Shown here piece after piece: positions 12,301 to 37,705 of a stretch of DNA of 64,000 nt. The notes beneath the pieces are model-generated. The model searched no databases and was not told the DNA's origin. It worked only from the letters and a program-made list of their open reading frames with translations. Both the position numbers and the translations under genes were made by a program. The stretch lies in contig CM019228.1 of the NCBI GenBank assembly GCA_009741485.1, positions 10,864,696-10,928,695 of the forward strand. The letters run 5' to 3'. How positions within the stretch are numbered: the stretch's first letter is position 1; each line of letters begins with the position of its first letter. The DNA comes from Malurus cyaneus samueli (lineage: Eukaryota > Chordata > Aves > Passeriformes > Maluridae).

Positions 12301-15300
12301 ATGGCATGCATAATTTCAATTCTCAACCAATTTTCTCTAACTAAAATTTTTTGATGAGATAGATAGTTTGACATGAAAGTCATGAATCATGAGCTTCATT
12401 TTGAGCAGCAGATATTTAGGGAAAAGAATCAAAGAACACACCACATATTTATGCCCTTCTTGTATTCCTGAAGATCCAGATTCAGTCTTTGTGCTATTTT
12501 TAGACTGTTTACCTTGTAGAATGGCTTTGTGCAAACAGAGATTGTGATATGCAACCTGACAGCAGTATATAAGATAATGGAAAACCTAGGCTTTTATATC
12601 ATGATTATGTCAGCTAAAATACATCCTCTATAAATAGAATAAAAACAACTTTGCTAATAATAAAATGATTACAAGGCCAAATATCACATCACTTACAGAT
12701 GAGCTCAATTTCAGCGAAAGACAGTGCAGTAACCCACATCTGTGGAGCTGTCTGGTGTTCCAGCAATGGTTCTGTAGCTGTAGGAATAACTTTCTCTGAT
12801 CCCATTCTTTTACAAGGTATGACCCACGACACAACAGATGGTTCCAGATCCAGTCCCTGCAGCAAGAGCATGCTGACCTCAGTGTTTGTGTCGTGGACAA
12901 CTACATTTATGCCGTCGCAGGCCGAGATTACCATGAAGACCTGAGGGAAGTGGAGAGGTATGACCCTAAAACCAACACTTGGGAATATGTGACACCTCTG
13001 AAGAAGGAGGTAAGGAGTGCATTAGCCACACATATTGCTACAGTTCCCCAATTCCTGATTTAATCTTGTTAGATGTTTTTCTCAGGTGTAACTTTACATT
13101 TGCTGATATTCAGATGGAAAATAGTAATCTCTGTATATGGAATAAATGAATAACAAGAAAATAGAATAATAGCATATGTAAATTACATTTTCCAGTTAAA
13201 TGCTTATTCTTCCTGTTTCTTGTTGGTTTTGCCTGCACCTTTATTGTGTTAATGCTTAATAAATGTGTGCCAGTGTTGAAAATATAAAAAGCCTGAATTG
13301 AGTGCTACTAAGTAGAATAATTTGCATTCCTTATAACACTGCTTGTATAAGAAAAATCAACAATGAAATGGCTTCCAAGTAGATTAGGGAGTAAACTTAT
13401 AGTATGAATCATCTTCTAATCAAGGAACAATAAAGACGGAGAACAACGCAGTTCTGGATGTTTTAGAAATTCTAGTGTGTTTCATTCAGAAATTCACAAT
13501 TATAATGTCTTAGAAAGAACTGTCTATAAGAAAATCCTTTCAGATCTTGACCTCCGCATAACTCAAGAAGAATGTCACTCCCTTCATGCCTATTCCCTAC
13601 TTTAAAACTGGGAGAAATACATAAATCCAGACTTCTACCTCTTGCTTTCCCTTTCATGTGGCTGTCCAGGTGTACGCCCATGCGGGAGCAGCGCTGGATG
13701 GGAAGATGTACATCACCTGTGGGAGGAGAGGAGAAGATTATTTGAAGGAGCTGCAATGTTATGACCCAAGGACTGACCGCTGGGACGTTCTAGCAGATGG
13801 CCCAGTGAGACGGGCATGGCATGGGATGGCTGCACTGCTGGGAAAGCTCTACGTCATTGGGGGAAGCAACAATGACTCTGGCTACAGAAGGGACGTTCAC
13901 CAGGTGAGATCATGTCACACCTGTGTCTTTTCTTGGTTTCTTTTGGATGCTGGCTGATTACATTCAGATGTAATGTCTTTCACCTACTAAGCATGCAAAT
14001 AAAACTGCTCAGCAATGGCTGCTGCACCAGCTCTCCCCCCTCAAATGCAGAACTTGCAGTGATTTATTTACAGTTGTCTATCTTGAACACATTGTTTCAC
14101 CCATAAAGCATTTAAGCTCTAGTATTTGGAATTCTTACCAATTTTAAAACACCTCTGATGAATAGCATTCAGTGGCATGCACATGCCCAGTAAGTAGCAC
14201 ATCAGTTAAATTTATTTTATGCTGTCTTCTCACATGCATTTTTCCTAAAGAGAGACCTTTTGAATTACCAATGTGTAATTGCAGGGTCAGAGCTGTTTAG
14301 AATATGTTGGATGAGAGTTGTATAATGCAAGTAAATATATAGTACCTGATGGTAAGGAACGTCTGGTGAGAATTCTCCTGAACCTTATTCCAGCTTCTAG
14401 AACTGCGAGAGATTTGAAAAAAAGACACAAAAGTGAACTGGTTTTATACAGCTGATGGAGATGGCACAATTAAATCTATCTGAAGGGTGTATCTGAATCT
14501 GATAAAAACGTGCCTACAAATGAAAGCAATTAGCCAAGTAGGTACCTAATGAAACTGCAAAACTCTCCAACATACATCACAGAGGCAGCTTAGCAGATTT
14601 GTCGTATTTGTATGTTCCAGCCTTTTTTCTCTAATGCAAACAGGTACATTATGTTTGGGCTTATGTTAGCACCTGTACCCATCTCTTTCACATTTGTATA
14701 CATTTTTGAAATGACATACAGCTGCCATTCCAGCAGCACGATCAGAACTTGTGATTTCAAGCTATGTGGCAACTATGCACAATTTTCTGCTGAGCATTGT
14801 ACTTCTACTACAGTCATATGCTCTCTCCATTATCACCACACTGATGATATTCCTTCCTAAATAGTTTACCTTATGGCCAGGCTCTGTCACTAGGATACAA
14901 GTTAAATTTTGGCTTCTCTGTTTTCTTTTTTGTTTTACAGGTTGCCTGCTATAAACCAAGCACAGATCAGTGGACAAATGTATGTCCACTTCCTGCAGGA
15001 CATGGAGAGCCAGGCATTGCAGTCTTAGACAAGAGGATTTATGTCCTGGGAGGCAGATCCCACAACAGAGGAATCCGTATGGACTATGTCCACATTTATG
15101 ATGCAGAGAGAGACTGTTGGGAGGAAGGACCCCAGCTGGAGGATGATATTTCTGGGATGGCTGCCTGTGTCCTCACGTTGCCCAGAGCTATTTTAATGGA
15201 AACAGAGAAGTGGCTCTCAGAATGGCATGCAGACCGAACGAAGCATCATCTTGACTTTCCGTCAGAAGTTATGAGTGTATCAGACTGGGAAGAATTTGAC

Positions 15301-15318
15301 AACTCAAGTGAAGATTAG
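9108..15318 (+). CDS. KLHL22: KLHL22, Kelch-like protein 22 (whole coding span, six coding exons)
   Basis: Joining 9108-9334, 9667-9832, 10983-11701, 12817-13009, 13670-13903 and 14941-15318 gives 1917 nt, a 638-aa protein (human KLHL22 is 634 aa). The order is a BTB domain (about 50-155, dimerisation and CUL3 binding), a BACK domain (about 160-265) and a six-blade Kelch propeller (about 300-600), with an acidic tail ending DWEEFDNSSED. The propeller shows the usual GG doublets and YDP...W spacing (ERYDPKTNTW, QCYDPRTDRW, IYDAERDCW). In mammals this adaptor directs CUL3 ligase to PLK1 in mitosis and to DEPDC5, relieving restraint on mTORC1. The start at 9108 is chosen because MAEDQELTQ matches the family and the context (GGGATGG) is good. 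All introns are GT-AG and the frame holds throughout. The gene appears intact. Confidence 0.96.
9667..9832 (+). CDS. KLHL22: KLHL22 coding exon 2
   Basis: The acceptor is TTTTGCAG and the donor is CAG|GTGAGG. The exon completes Arg76 and encodes the second half of the BTB domain (GMFAGGLREMEQEEV to ACQLQ), ending in phase 0 at residue 131. Confidence 0.95.
10983..11701 (+). CDS. KLHL22: KLHL22 coding exon 3
   Basis: The acceptor is CTCTTGCAG and the donor is GGAG|GTAAGA. This is the largest exon (719 nt), encoding residues 132-370 plus two bases. It contains the end of the BTB domain, the whole BACK domain (SWVDEENILDVYRLADHYDL) and the first Kelch blade (NNFVYLIGGDNNVSGFRAES). Confidence 0.96.
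12817..13009 (+). CDS. KLHL22: KLHL22 coding exon 4
   Basis: The acceptor is TTTTACAAG and the donor is GAG|GTAAGG. It encodes residues 371-435. The exon opens RYDPRHNRW and contains YIYAVAGRDYHEDL, a Kelch blade, ending in phase 0. Confidence 0.95.
13670..13903 (+). CDS. KLHL22: KLHL22 coding exon 5
   Basis: The acceptor is GCTGTCCAG and the donor is CAG|GTGAGA. It encodes residues 436-513, spanning two Kelch blades (KMYITCGRRGEDYL and KLYVIGGSNNDSGY). It is phase 0 at both ends. Confidence 0.96.
14941..15318 (+). CDS. KLHL22: KLHL22 coding exon 6 (last)
   Basis: The acceptor is TGTTTTACAG and the TAG stop is at 15316-15318. It encodes residues 514-638, with the last Kelch blades (RIYVLGGRSHNRGIR, VHIYDAERDCW) and the acidic C-terminus. 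Confidence 0.96.
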   Translation, partial: VACYKPSTDQWTNVCPLPAGHGEPGIAVLDKRIYVLGGRSHNRGIRMDYVHIYDAERDCWEEGPQLEDDISGMAACVLTLPRAILMETEKWLSEWHADRTKHHLDFPSEVMSVSDWEEFDNSSED

Positions 15319-16080
15319 AAAACTTTTTTTTTTTTTTTTGCCCGTGGATGAGGCAATTAAGGCTTGGGGAAAATACTTACAAGATTTTATATATCTTTCT
15401 TATATGCATAGAAGTATTTAAAGGTTTTAAAAATAAGTGTTTCCGCACAAAATGCAATTCACAGTCAATATCTACCCATCTGCAAATGTTCTGCACAAAA
15501 AGCATTACAGTCAGTACCTGCCCACCTGCCAGAAAGCAGCATTTTCAAAGTAACCACACAACTGCCATTTCCCCCCAGTTGTATAGAGGTTATTCTACTT
15601 TGAAGGAGGCTTTTCTCAGCCTTCAGCATGGACAGAAAAAAAAAGCACAGAAGGCTCAGCTTCACTAGCTTCTTTCCTTCCAGCTTTTAGCATGAAATAG
15701 CTTTTTGAGGGTGTTTTTTTTCCTTTTCTTTTGGGTAATAAAACTTCCTTGCCAGCTTAATACAGGAAGGTAACACCTAGTGTCTCCCTCCTGTGCCAGG
15801 TGTCAGACAGCTTGATTAGTTTTCAGCAGGATTGAACGTACAGAAACAGGAACAGCAGCAAGAAAGTCTGAACCTTCATCTCATCTGGGCAAGCAGCCAT
15901 CCTTGTAACTGGTTGAGAGTCTGTGAACTGACACCCACTCCTGAACTTCTATACTGCAAGTTCTGTCAACACAGTGGAAAGATTTCTAGAAAAAACTCTG
16001 TACAGAATATGGCAATCTCATCGTTCCACTGTCAGACACATTTGTTCTCGACCATAAATTAATAAATTATTGTCAGAACT
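15319..16080 (+). other. KLHL22: KLHL22 3' UTR with poly(A) signals
   Basis: A 16-T run (15324-15339) follows the stop codon almost at once. AATAAA occurs at 15737-15742 and again at 16061-16066. Either could end the transcript. The second lies in an AT-rich stretch and is my preferred end. Confidence 0.6.
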
Positions 16081-19000
16081 TTTTTAACTGCTGTCTCAGT
16101 TTTATTAACAGTGATGTGGAGGCTGAAAGTTTCATCATATCCTACAGCAGTATTGGCAAAGTTACACCAGCCTGGGAGATGGGCAATTTTGTCATTCTTT
16201 TATCCACTTTAGAAGAGGATAAAAAGAACAGAGATTGGTTTGCCACAGCAAAAGAAAAAAAATGAGATAACAAGAAATATCAAAGATTATACTGGTCCAA
16301 GACCCTGCAGTAGCTGAATTAGTGCCAGGAACTACAGCTGAGAAAGATAACGCATAGTAAATCTGTCCTTCATGGGACCTTAAAATAATTGGTTCCTGAC
16401 TACCTTCTTAGAAGCTGATTTAAAGTCTGAACCAATGTAATACTGAACAGTCTGAGATCCTTCCCTCATGGAGGGTTGGGCAGTAATCAGTGCCACCAGA
16501 AAACTTGACAGACTACCAAAAGCTTTTAAATCTTACAGCAATAGTGGGGTTGCAGAAAGGCAAAACCAGAGTGACAATCAGAATGACATGGGACTAGGCA
16601 AGTGTCACCACATGGTGGGAAATAGTTCACACTGACGTGCTACGTCAGAGAAATGGAGTAAGTTCCTGGATACTCCCCCTGCTTGGGGATATTCTGGTCA
16701 TTGAAACCAAGATGATTTCAAAACAGACTTAGACTACTCTACTTTAATAGACTGGGTTTCTGGAAAAAAATTCGAGAGTATTTGCACATTTCTTTAAATA
16801 AGTTCAAAAGCTTTTTCTTGGTAAGAGGGGCATTTGTTGGATTTTATTCTCCAGCACTGTCAATTTTCACCACCATTTCTGAGCTTTTGCCAACTGGCAA
16901 ATAAAAGACCTGGTAACTGCAGGAAACCCTGATTGATGAGCTTTTTCAGAAAATAATTTTTGATAACTCTGGACTGAGCCTGGAAATACAGACTTTATTA
17001 CACTGCAGTACTAGAGACTGATAAGTCTTCCTGTTTTGACTACAGAGTTACTTTTAATTTGTAGGAATTTAAATGTAGCCCTCAGATGAGAAGACATATC
17101 TGTCTGACCTGGGCATCACTAGAACCACTCCTTCCAGACTGCAGTGTTGCAGTGGTTCAAGACCCAGCTGTTTCTAACTAACCCCAGACATCCAACTCCA
17201 TGCAGTACATTTTCCATTTCAACTAGCACTTCTAAAAAGACCAGTGATGCCCTATGTCATACAAAGACACAGGATTATTTATGTTACTTACATGTTATTT
17301 AGTCTATTTGACAATGAGAAAAGAAATAATCATTCTTTGTCTGTCTCCTCTTCCTATGTGTACCACTAGAGGGTATTACTCCCTGTTACAAATAACCAAC
17401 CTGAGAGGCTAATTCTTAGATTACATAGGAGAATAGAAGACATTCATGAGTAATTAATAAGCCAAAGAAACATCTTCAGAAAACTCATGGGTTTTTTTTT
17501 TTTCCCAGCTTCTACCCTGTCACTCCTTTTGTGTTTGAATACTGATTTTTAGAGAGCTCATCCATTATTCCATTTATCAGCATATGCAACTTTGTGATTG
17601 CATTATTCACTAAATGTTGCAGTGGGATGCTGTGCAAAGCAAATGAATATAAGGCTTAGAATGCAGCTGCCAGGAAATTACTTAAAGGAGATAATCATCT
17701 ACCTTAGTACTACATTATTTTTCTCTTTTTTTTTTTTTTTACTTAATGGTATAAGAACCCTAAGTTATATGAACTAAACCTAAAGCCAGGTAATATTTGA
17801 TAAAAATAAAACTGATGTTTTCAGCCCCAACATTTCTTTATATCTGAGCATAATGTGACAGCATGCACTCTCTCACTTGCAGGTACTTCATTTAGGTTAA
17901 AAAAATGGAGTTTAGCTCAAACCATCCTAATAATTTTTTTAGCAGCACCTCATTTTAGGCCAGCCCATCTTTTTTTCTAACTAAATAATAAAATTGCTTT
18001 GCCTTAAAATGTCAATTTTCTCTTATTCAGCAAACATAAAGCACTTCTTTTTTACTGCAATAACCTGTACAGACAAATTACAGGAGAGATTACAGGTTGA
18101 TGCCCAGAGCTGTAATTATTATTGATTGGTTTTCCTATCAAGAATGATGCTTCAGGAACTGAACTTTCAAGAGCCCACTTAAACTTTCTGTTACCTCAAG
18201 AAAAACATGTACTCTCAGGGATTTTTGGCTGATTCTGTAATTTTTTATTTATAAATTCTCTGGTGTCCTAAATATGTCAATCTTGTATCTGACAGTAAAA
18301 AGCTTTTTGCTTTTTTTTTTTTAATACAGTAAGCCCTCCAAAACAGTATAACACAAGACATTGTGGACAGATGGACAATGAACTAAGAAAGCTTTAAGTT
18401 ATTTCTGGTCTGTGAGAGAACAATCAAATAGCTCTTCCAGAACTGAGTGATCAAAATACCAACACTTAAACTGCTGATACATTAGGAAGTCCAAAAGAAT
18501 AGTAATTAGGTTTCTTGATGATCTATTTTCCTATTTCCTGCCAGCACAGAGGTAAAGCTGTACAGGCATATTTGCCAGATTTGTAATTAGTGGACTTGTA
18601 TCCTGAAGTATTTCAGGCTTCCACATTTGCAGAAGTAATTGTGATTGCTTCAGTTTTGTTTCATAACTGCTTTCACTACTGTATTTCTTCTCCAGCTGTC
18701 TACTCCCAAATCCAACATATCCTTTCCCATTTTCCTCATAGTTTAAATTAGGGTCGTTAATTTTGCATTGGAAGCATATCCAGTACTTGATTTGAAACAA
18801 AATAAGGATTTTTATTCGGTACCCTTGACAGAAATTGACTTCTCCTTACTTAGGGATCAGCCACATGTACAATTTATTTGGCATTCAGCCCAACTGATGG
18901 GATCAGAAGCTTCTGGTGAAAGGAAGAAGGAGCAGCTGAGCACAGGGAAAGAGGTATAGGGCCTTCTCAAGGGAATATTCTGCCAACTGAGGTTTTATTT

Positions 19001-20600
19001 CATTAGCAGCTGATGCACTTTTGAGCTCCCCACCTCCTCCACTGTGTTACAGCTACCTGGCCATGTGCTGAGGGTGGAAGCTGCCAACAGGTAAAGTCAA
19101 AGAGCATAAAGGTATTTATAAGTAATAAAAAGATAAAGTGGTACCAGACATTCATCCATTGTTCATAAAGCAAATGCAAATGTAGGGATGTAATACACTG
19201 GAGATGATTGTCTGCAGTGTAGGAAGTTGAAGCCCATTCCTACCAGATAACATTCATGATCTTAAACAAGTCACCTTTTCCTCATATGGAACAGAATGTG
19301 GGATCTTTTACCTAAAAGATCAGGTGTAGTTTAACCACATTTACTAAAAGTGAGAAGGGAATTACTTGAAGGATGGACATAGCCTGCATACATACAAGTT
19401 CAGAACATCTAATTTGGCAGTTCCTTCCAAACTGAAAACTTCTCCATGCCTTAGAATCCTCTCTGGATGGGAAGATGGGTGTTTTGGTTCTCCAGCAGCA
19501 GTCCAGTCCCAAGCAGTACTGCACAAAAATATGTTTATAATTAATACTGACATGTTCCAACACTTTGGAGATTCTAGTATTATCCATACAAAATGGAGAC
19601 AAAATCACTATATATATTTTAATTTTGACAAAAATTGTAATTCAATCGAATGAAGCAGCAGGAATTTTTATTTCCTTTTTATCTACTATGTGTTACTAAA
19701 TCTGCTGGTAACTTATGGCTTTTGTATTTATTTTTAAACATTATTTATCATATTATTGCAAGTACAAGTGCTATCTTTTAATCTATATTTTGTCCATAGT
19801 CAAACAGAAAACAATCCAGACCTGTTCAAATGACACAAGAAAACATAATAATCTTCATAATCTATTGTAGCCTGTCTACATGTGTTTAAAACTGACAGAT
19901 ATAAGGACTTAAACTAGTAAGAATGGATCAAAGGTACAGCTACTATGTAAGCTTTCCTAGCAATGGACGACATTTTTTTGCATGATGTGAATTTTCAGAT
20001 GTAATTATTCATCTCCAAGTCACTGTTTTGCCAGTGTTGCTGTACATGACTAACAGCTGTTGTTTTCCACCCAGGAGATGGCTGTACGTCAGGAGCTGGT
20101 AAAATGATACCTGTGCATGGATTCAGAGGCTGATTTAAGATCCTTTCGTCTTATTGAAGAGACTCTTTCTGGATGGTTTTGTCTAAAACGTGACACTGGA
20201 GGAGTCTTCCATTTTAGATGATTTGAACTCTGCTAAATGCCTGCAGAGACACAGCCCATATGTTCCAATCCAGACACCTCAGTTGGCACTGGTTGCCAAT
20301 GCAGGAAAAGGAACAAAGAGGAAAAAAATGACTATGTAATGACAAAGCTTTTGGAAAACGCAGAGCACGAAAGAAAGAAGGCAAAGCTGGAATAAGACTG
20401 CACAACAGTCCAGTCAGGCACTTCAAAACAGACATCCTAAATCTGTTTCTCCATTTGAACCGACTTTTCTTTTTTTTTGCTTTCAATTGCTGCTTCGTCT
20501 CACGTTACCAGCCCTGCAGCAAAATGAAAACGAAAATCAAAAGCACAAATGAAACAAAGTCCCTGAGCTAAAATCACACCAATTGCAGAGGTTTCTAGCA
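16081..20600. other. KLHL22-CRKL intergenic spacer
   Basis: About 4.5 kb of AT-rich DNA with several T-runs. Open frames are short and look like chance. I recognise no gene. A weak MIR-like stretch may exist near 19240-19310 (CAAGTCACCTTTTCCTCAT), but it is too diverged to call. Confidence 0.6.
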
Positions 20601-21361
20601 CGTCCAGGGAAGCAGTGCAGTTGTTGTGTCGCACCCTTGCCCACTGCAGCGGGCCAGGCCGAATGCCGCTGCCGGCCCCGGGTCCTGAGTGAGCCCGCAG
20701 TGCCTGTCTGGGCTCACGGCGCCAAGCTCCCTCTCAAATTCAAACAGCTCATCCGCACCATGTGCCAAGTGCTGCCCCCGAGCCCTGCTGAGTCCTTTCC
20801 GGGCTTTCCTTCCTCTTCAGCGGCTGCGACATCATCTTCCCTCCCGCCTGAGCCAGACAGGGCTTTGACCCCGTTATCTGGGAACAAGGCTACGGAGAGG
20901 CAGGAAACGGCCCCTTAGAGCACGTAGGAAGTTATCTCGAGATCAGAGATGATTATCACAGCGAGCCGTTTTGTTCCTTAAAAGAAAATTAACTAGTGAA
21001 AAAACAGCAAAACCTCAGGGGAGGTGGTTTCTGTCTGCAAACCGCCTGGGGTCTGGGTGCTGGCACCGCTCAGATCCAGAAGCAATGAAGAGCGGCCCGA
21101 GGCAGCCCCGGAGCACAGGGAGGACAGCCTGGGGCTCAGCGGCACCGAGGAAGAAGGACGTGCTGAGAGGAATGGGCAGAAGTTGGAGGGTCCCCCTCAG
21201 ATACCTTAAGGCCAAGGGCTGGGCAGCTTTTGCAGGGTGACCCGCGTCAAAGCGCGCCTGCAGCAACGAGGCAGCTCTGCCCTGTGAGGGGATGCGGCAG
21301 GCGCGGAGTCACTCCGGCCTCACTCACCGCACCGACCTGGGGTGCGCCGGGGACGGCTTGA

Positions 21362-33921
<12,560 letters not shown>

Positions 33922-36900
33922 CTCCCTCTGCCCGATTTACACTGCTGCTTCATTTTCCTGGCTATCATTAGCATTGTTTGAGGTGGGATGATGACTTAAT
34001 GGCACATTGCTAGCATTGCCCATTTTCCAGCTTGCTGCAGTTTGACAGTTCTTTTAATATACAATTGGAATACATACAACTGAAGTCACTGTCTGACCTT
34101 CAGACCATAGTTGAGTCATCCAGAATTTAGTTTCACTTTTAAAACTATTGGGCCTTAAGCTGGAGAAGACTGAACTGGAATATAGCAGAGAGGTATGGGA
34201 AAAAAACCCTTTCCTGTTGAGACTTCTGTGGACTTTTTCTGGTTTGCTCAGTAGGAAGAGCCCTAATCTTAGATCAAACATGCAACTTGTGCATTACTGT
34301 CCAACAAAAAGCAACAACAAAAATGCAATTTTAGGACTGAAGATTTAGTTTTAAAACGACCTGTCCTAAGGTAGTACATTTTAAGTGATGGTCTCTTTAA
34401 AGGACAATAATTGGAGCTTATGTATTCTAAGCAGTTGTATTAGACGCTGCTCTTTTCTGTTAACTCTTAAGCTTGTTGTTGACCTTCCTGAAACTGTGTG
34501 TGTTAAATGCAAATAACCATTGATTGAGCTGCATTGAAGCTGAGGCATTTATTTATAAGGAAACTTAGGAGGGGTTGATACTTGTAACTTGGTTTTGACA
34601 TATTTAATGCATTTCTGTTGATTTTTGCAAGCACTAACTGTAGAAAGTGAGCTTTAAGGGGAAACACTTTGGCCTGGTCTATAAACAGCTATTCTGCAGT
34701 GTTGAAAGTGTAGTTTTACTACTATAGAAGTGCTCGTCACCAAGCTTTTACTTGGTAGACAGACAGATCAATTGCCATGGTTAGGAGAGGTAGGAGTGGG
34801 ACAGAAGAACTCGGCAAATACCGATAAAATCCTCTTATTTAAACATTTTATATCCATTTCCCTTCAAGCTCCCTGCTCTCTCCAGAGTTTCCTAGCTATG
34901 CCAGCCCCAGCTCATCAAAAGCTCCTTTTCAAACACAGTACCTTTTTATCAGGATGTCTGTGTTGCTGTGCTTCTCTTCCAGAGCTGCTTTCATCTTTTT
35001 TTCTACCCCTTCCTTCTTTTTCCTTGCTTGTATCCCAAATCCTCTGCATGCTGGCATCTTTTTTTTAACCCTTCCTAAGGCACTGGCCCTGGTTTATATG
35101 TGACCCAGGTCCCTCTCCCTTCCAGCATCCTCTAGAAAATGGTTAATTGGAGTCAGCTGCCTGGTTTCCCCCATGTGATAAGTTAATGCTCAGGCTGGAG
35201 GAGGCCACAAAGGTCTGTTAACAGTACAGCTTCTCCCCTATTTCTGTACCTAAGCTATCCTGCTGTAATTGTACTACAGTAGGGAACTCATGGCTGCAGC
35301 TGGGTGAGTGCAGTTCATGCCATGCAGATGTTCATCCTGAGCCTGGGTGCAGGATATGAAAGCGTAGGTACAGTAGAATCCTGTGCCCGCTTCTTCAAAT
35401 GTGTGTTGTAGGTGAACTGGAATGCTCTTTTTAAAATGATGGAACACTGAATTAACAGAATACATGTTTGCAAAGATACAGCTGCAAAACCTCTCTTTTC
35501 AGACAGCCTGGTTAAGGCAGATGTCCGATGTGGAAGCTGGCAGGAAAACAGCAGCTTCCATTTCTTGACTTTTGAAGGCTGTTGGTTGTAGCAAAATGAG
35601 AAACTTTAACCACCTGCAGAATGTCATCAGATCTTATAAATGTCTAATGATATAAACATTGTCTTAAGTTCCAGCATGTTTTCTTGTTGATTTGTGTTGC
35701 TTGATCCTAATAAAAGTACGTTTGTAGTTCATGTGGAAGTGCCATGAGATCCCTAGTTGGAAGGCACTGAAGAGCTGCAGGAATGGCATTTGCAAGCAGA
35801 CATTCAAAATGCCAGGTTTTAAAGAAGTCTCTCCATTCCACTATTAGCTGTTTTCTCTAGTATTGATCAAGTGGCTGACAGTCTAGAAGTTCTTGTAGAG
35901 CATTTTACTACCAAATTAACTGTGAAGTAGAGTAGCATTGACTCAAGTGTTTGGTGCTGTAATTCTTGACAATAGGCATTGACATTTTGTCTTGCAAAGA
36001 AAAGCTATGCAGTTCTCTTAACTAAAGAAGGTCATGCTTTTCCTGTGCCCCAACAATGCCCGCAAGTTTACTACACAGATTGTACTACTGAAAGTCATCT
36101 TCTGAATACAAACTGCACTAAACTCAGTCTGCTGCAGAGAAATCTTATTTCAGGCCTGACCTAGTTACAGGCAGCTCTTCAGAAGACTGATTGTAGAATT
36201 CTTCCTTTGCGCGGTAAATAAATACTGTGAGATTTGAGATCTTGAACATAACTTTTAACCTGATTTTTTTTTTTACTGAAATAAACATCTTGACTCATCC
36301 CCTCGTTGAATAAGGTGTACACTTTGAACACAGACTTTGTTTTTGGTTTAATTATGTTCTGATACTGCAGAAAAGCAAAATATTTTACCTTCAAAACTAT
36401 GCAAAATTTGTGTGTAGTGGCATCTGATGCAAAGACAAGAATTCTTGAATTTCTGTGAACCTGGTTTTAGGCCATGAATGAACAGTGTTTCTCCAAGTAG
36501 CAGCGGTGTGGTTCAGGTATGTAAATGTGGTTTCAATGTAGCATACTGACCAGCCTAAGTTGATTGTAACCTTGCTTCAAAATGTGTCTTGGCTATTTTA
36601 CTATGAAACAAGTATTTTCATATAAAGTCTGCATTGGATCTGTGTGTGTTTTCTCTTTGAAGGACTCTGGATTCTCAATTGCTTGTCGCTTGCTTACCCG
36701 TGTGCTGTCGTTTTATGAAACCTCTTACATTTGAGTGATAACCTATCAGTGTAAATGTTCTTGGGCGTGTAAGGTAACCTTAATATGAAGCATGAGAGCC
36801 TAAGAGTGATGGCTTCAATCTATGCACCATTAAAGCTGTCCTTGCTTTGGAACTAGGAGCTGGTGTAATGACTTGGTGCCACAGTAGTCAACTATCACGA

Positions 36901-37705
36901 AAGGCTTGGCTTCCTCCTGTGTACATGTGTATATAGACATTGAAGCCTCTGACCACTCTGAAAGTTTAAATGAAAACTGTTTTAATCAGTGTCCATCACT
37001 GGATAAGCGCTAATTTAATTCATGATTGTTTACAAATTAGGAAAGAATAAACAAAAGGGAATATCCTGTTTGGGTTGAGGCTCTGAAGAGCCTGAGCATT
37101 ATTTTTGTAAAGGGAAAAACAGCATTCTTTGTGCCATTTCATGTGCCTGTAAAGTAATTTTTTATATTGTATTAACATCCTGGGAATGAGTGGGCTGCCT
37201 TTGTTTTCTAGTCCAGTTTTCAAGCATTTTCCTCAATACCTGCATTTGAAAGTGAGACCTGCCTAAAAGACTGCCTTTTGGGACCAGTGAAAGCGTTCCT
37301 GTATAGTTGTAATTTTCTGTTTATTTGTGTTAAAGTGTATTTTGGGACAAGTATACAATTATTGCAGTGGGAAAGGTGGCCTTGTATTTGAGACAGTCTT
37401 CACTGTGTAAACTTCTAAACACAATATGTAATTTAAAGACCATGATCTTCAGGCAATAATATTAAGTGTAAGCTTTTAAAATTTATTTTGGGGATCATAG
37501 CTTGTTTTATTTTTTGTGCTATAAGATTAACAGTATTAAATGAATTATATTCTTAGAATATATGGAGTGTCTTTTCTTAAGATTAGTGCCTTTTTAATTT
37601 CTTACTCCACTTAATTCATAGAACTGGTCCCAACATCAAGCCACTGTGTTTTTTCCCCAACACCCTGTTTGTACAGTCTAAATAAAACTTGCCTCAACTT
37701 ACAGT
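33922..37705 (+). other. CRKL: CRKL 3' UTR with alternative poly(A) signals
   Basis: Downstream of the stop lies about 3.8 kb of AT-rich sequence without coding potential. AATAAA occurs at 35709-35714 and at 37681-37686 (CTAAATAAAACTTGCC), the latter my preferred main end because mammalian CRKL also has a long 3' UTR. ATTTA-type AU-rich motifs are present, for example near 34550. Confidence 0.6.

Noticed and set aside
20583..20918. 111-codon frame upstream of CRKL
   Set aside because: No homology or splice context. It lies in the rising edge of the CRKL CpG island.
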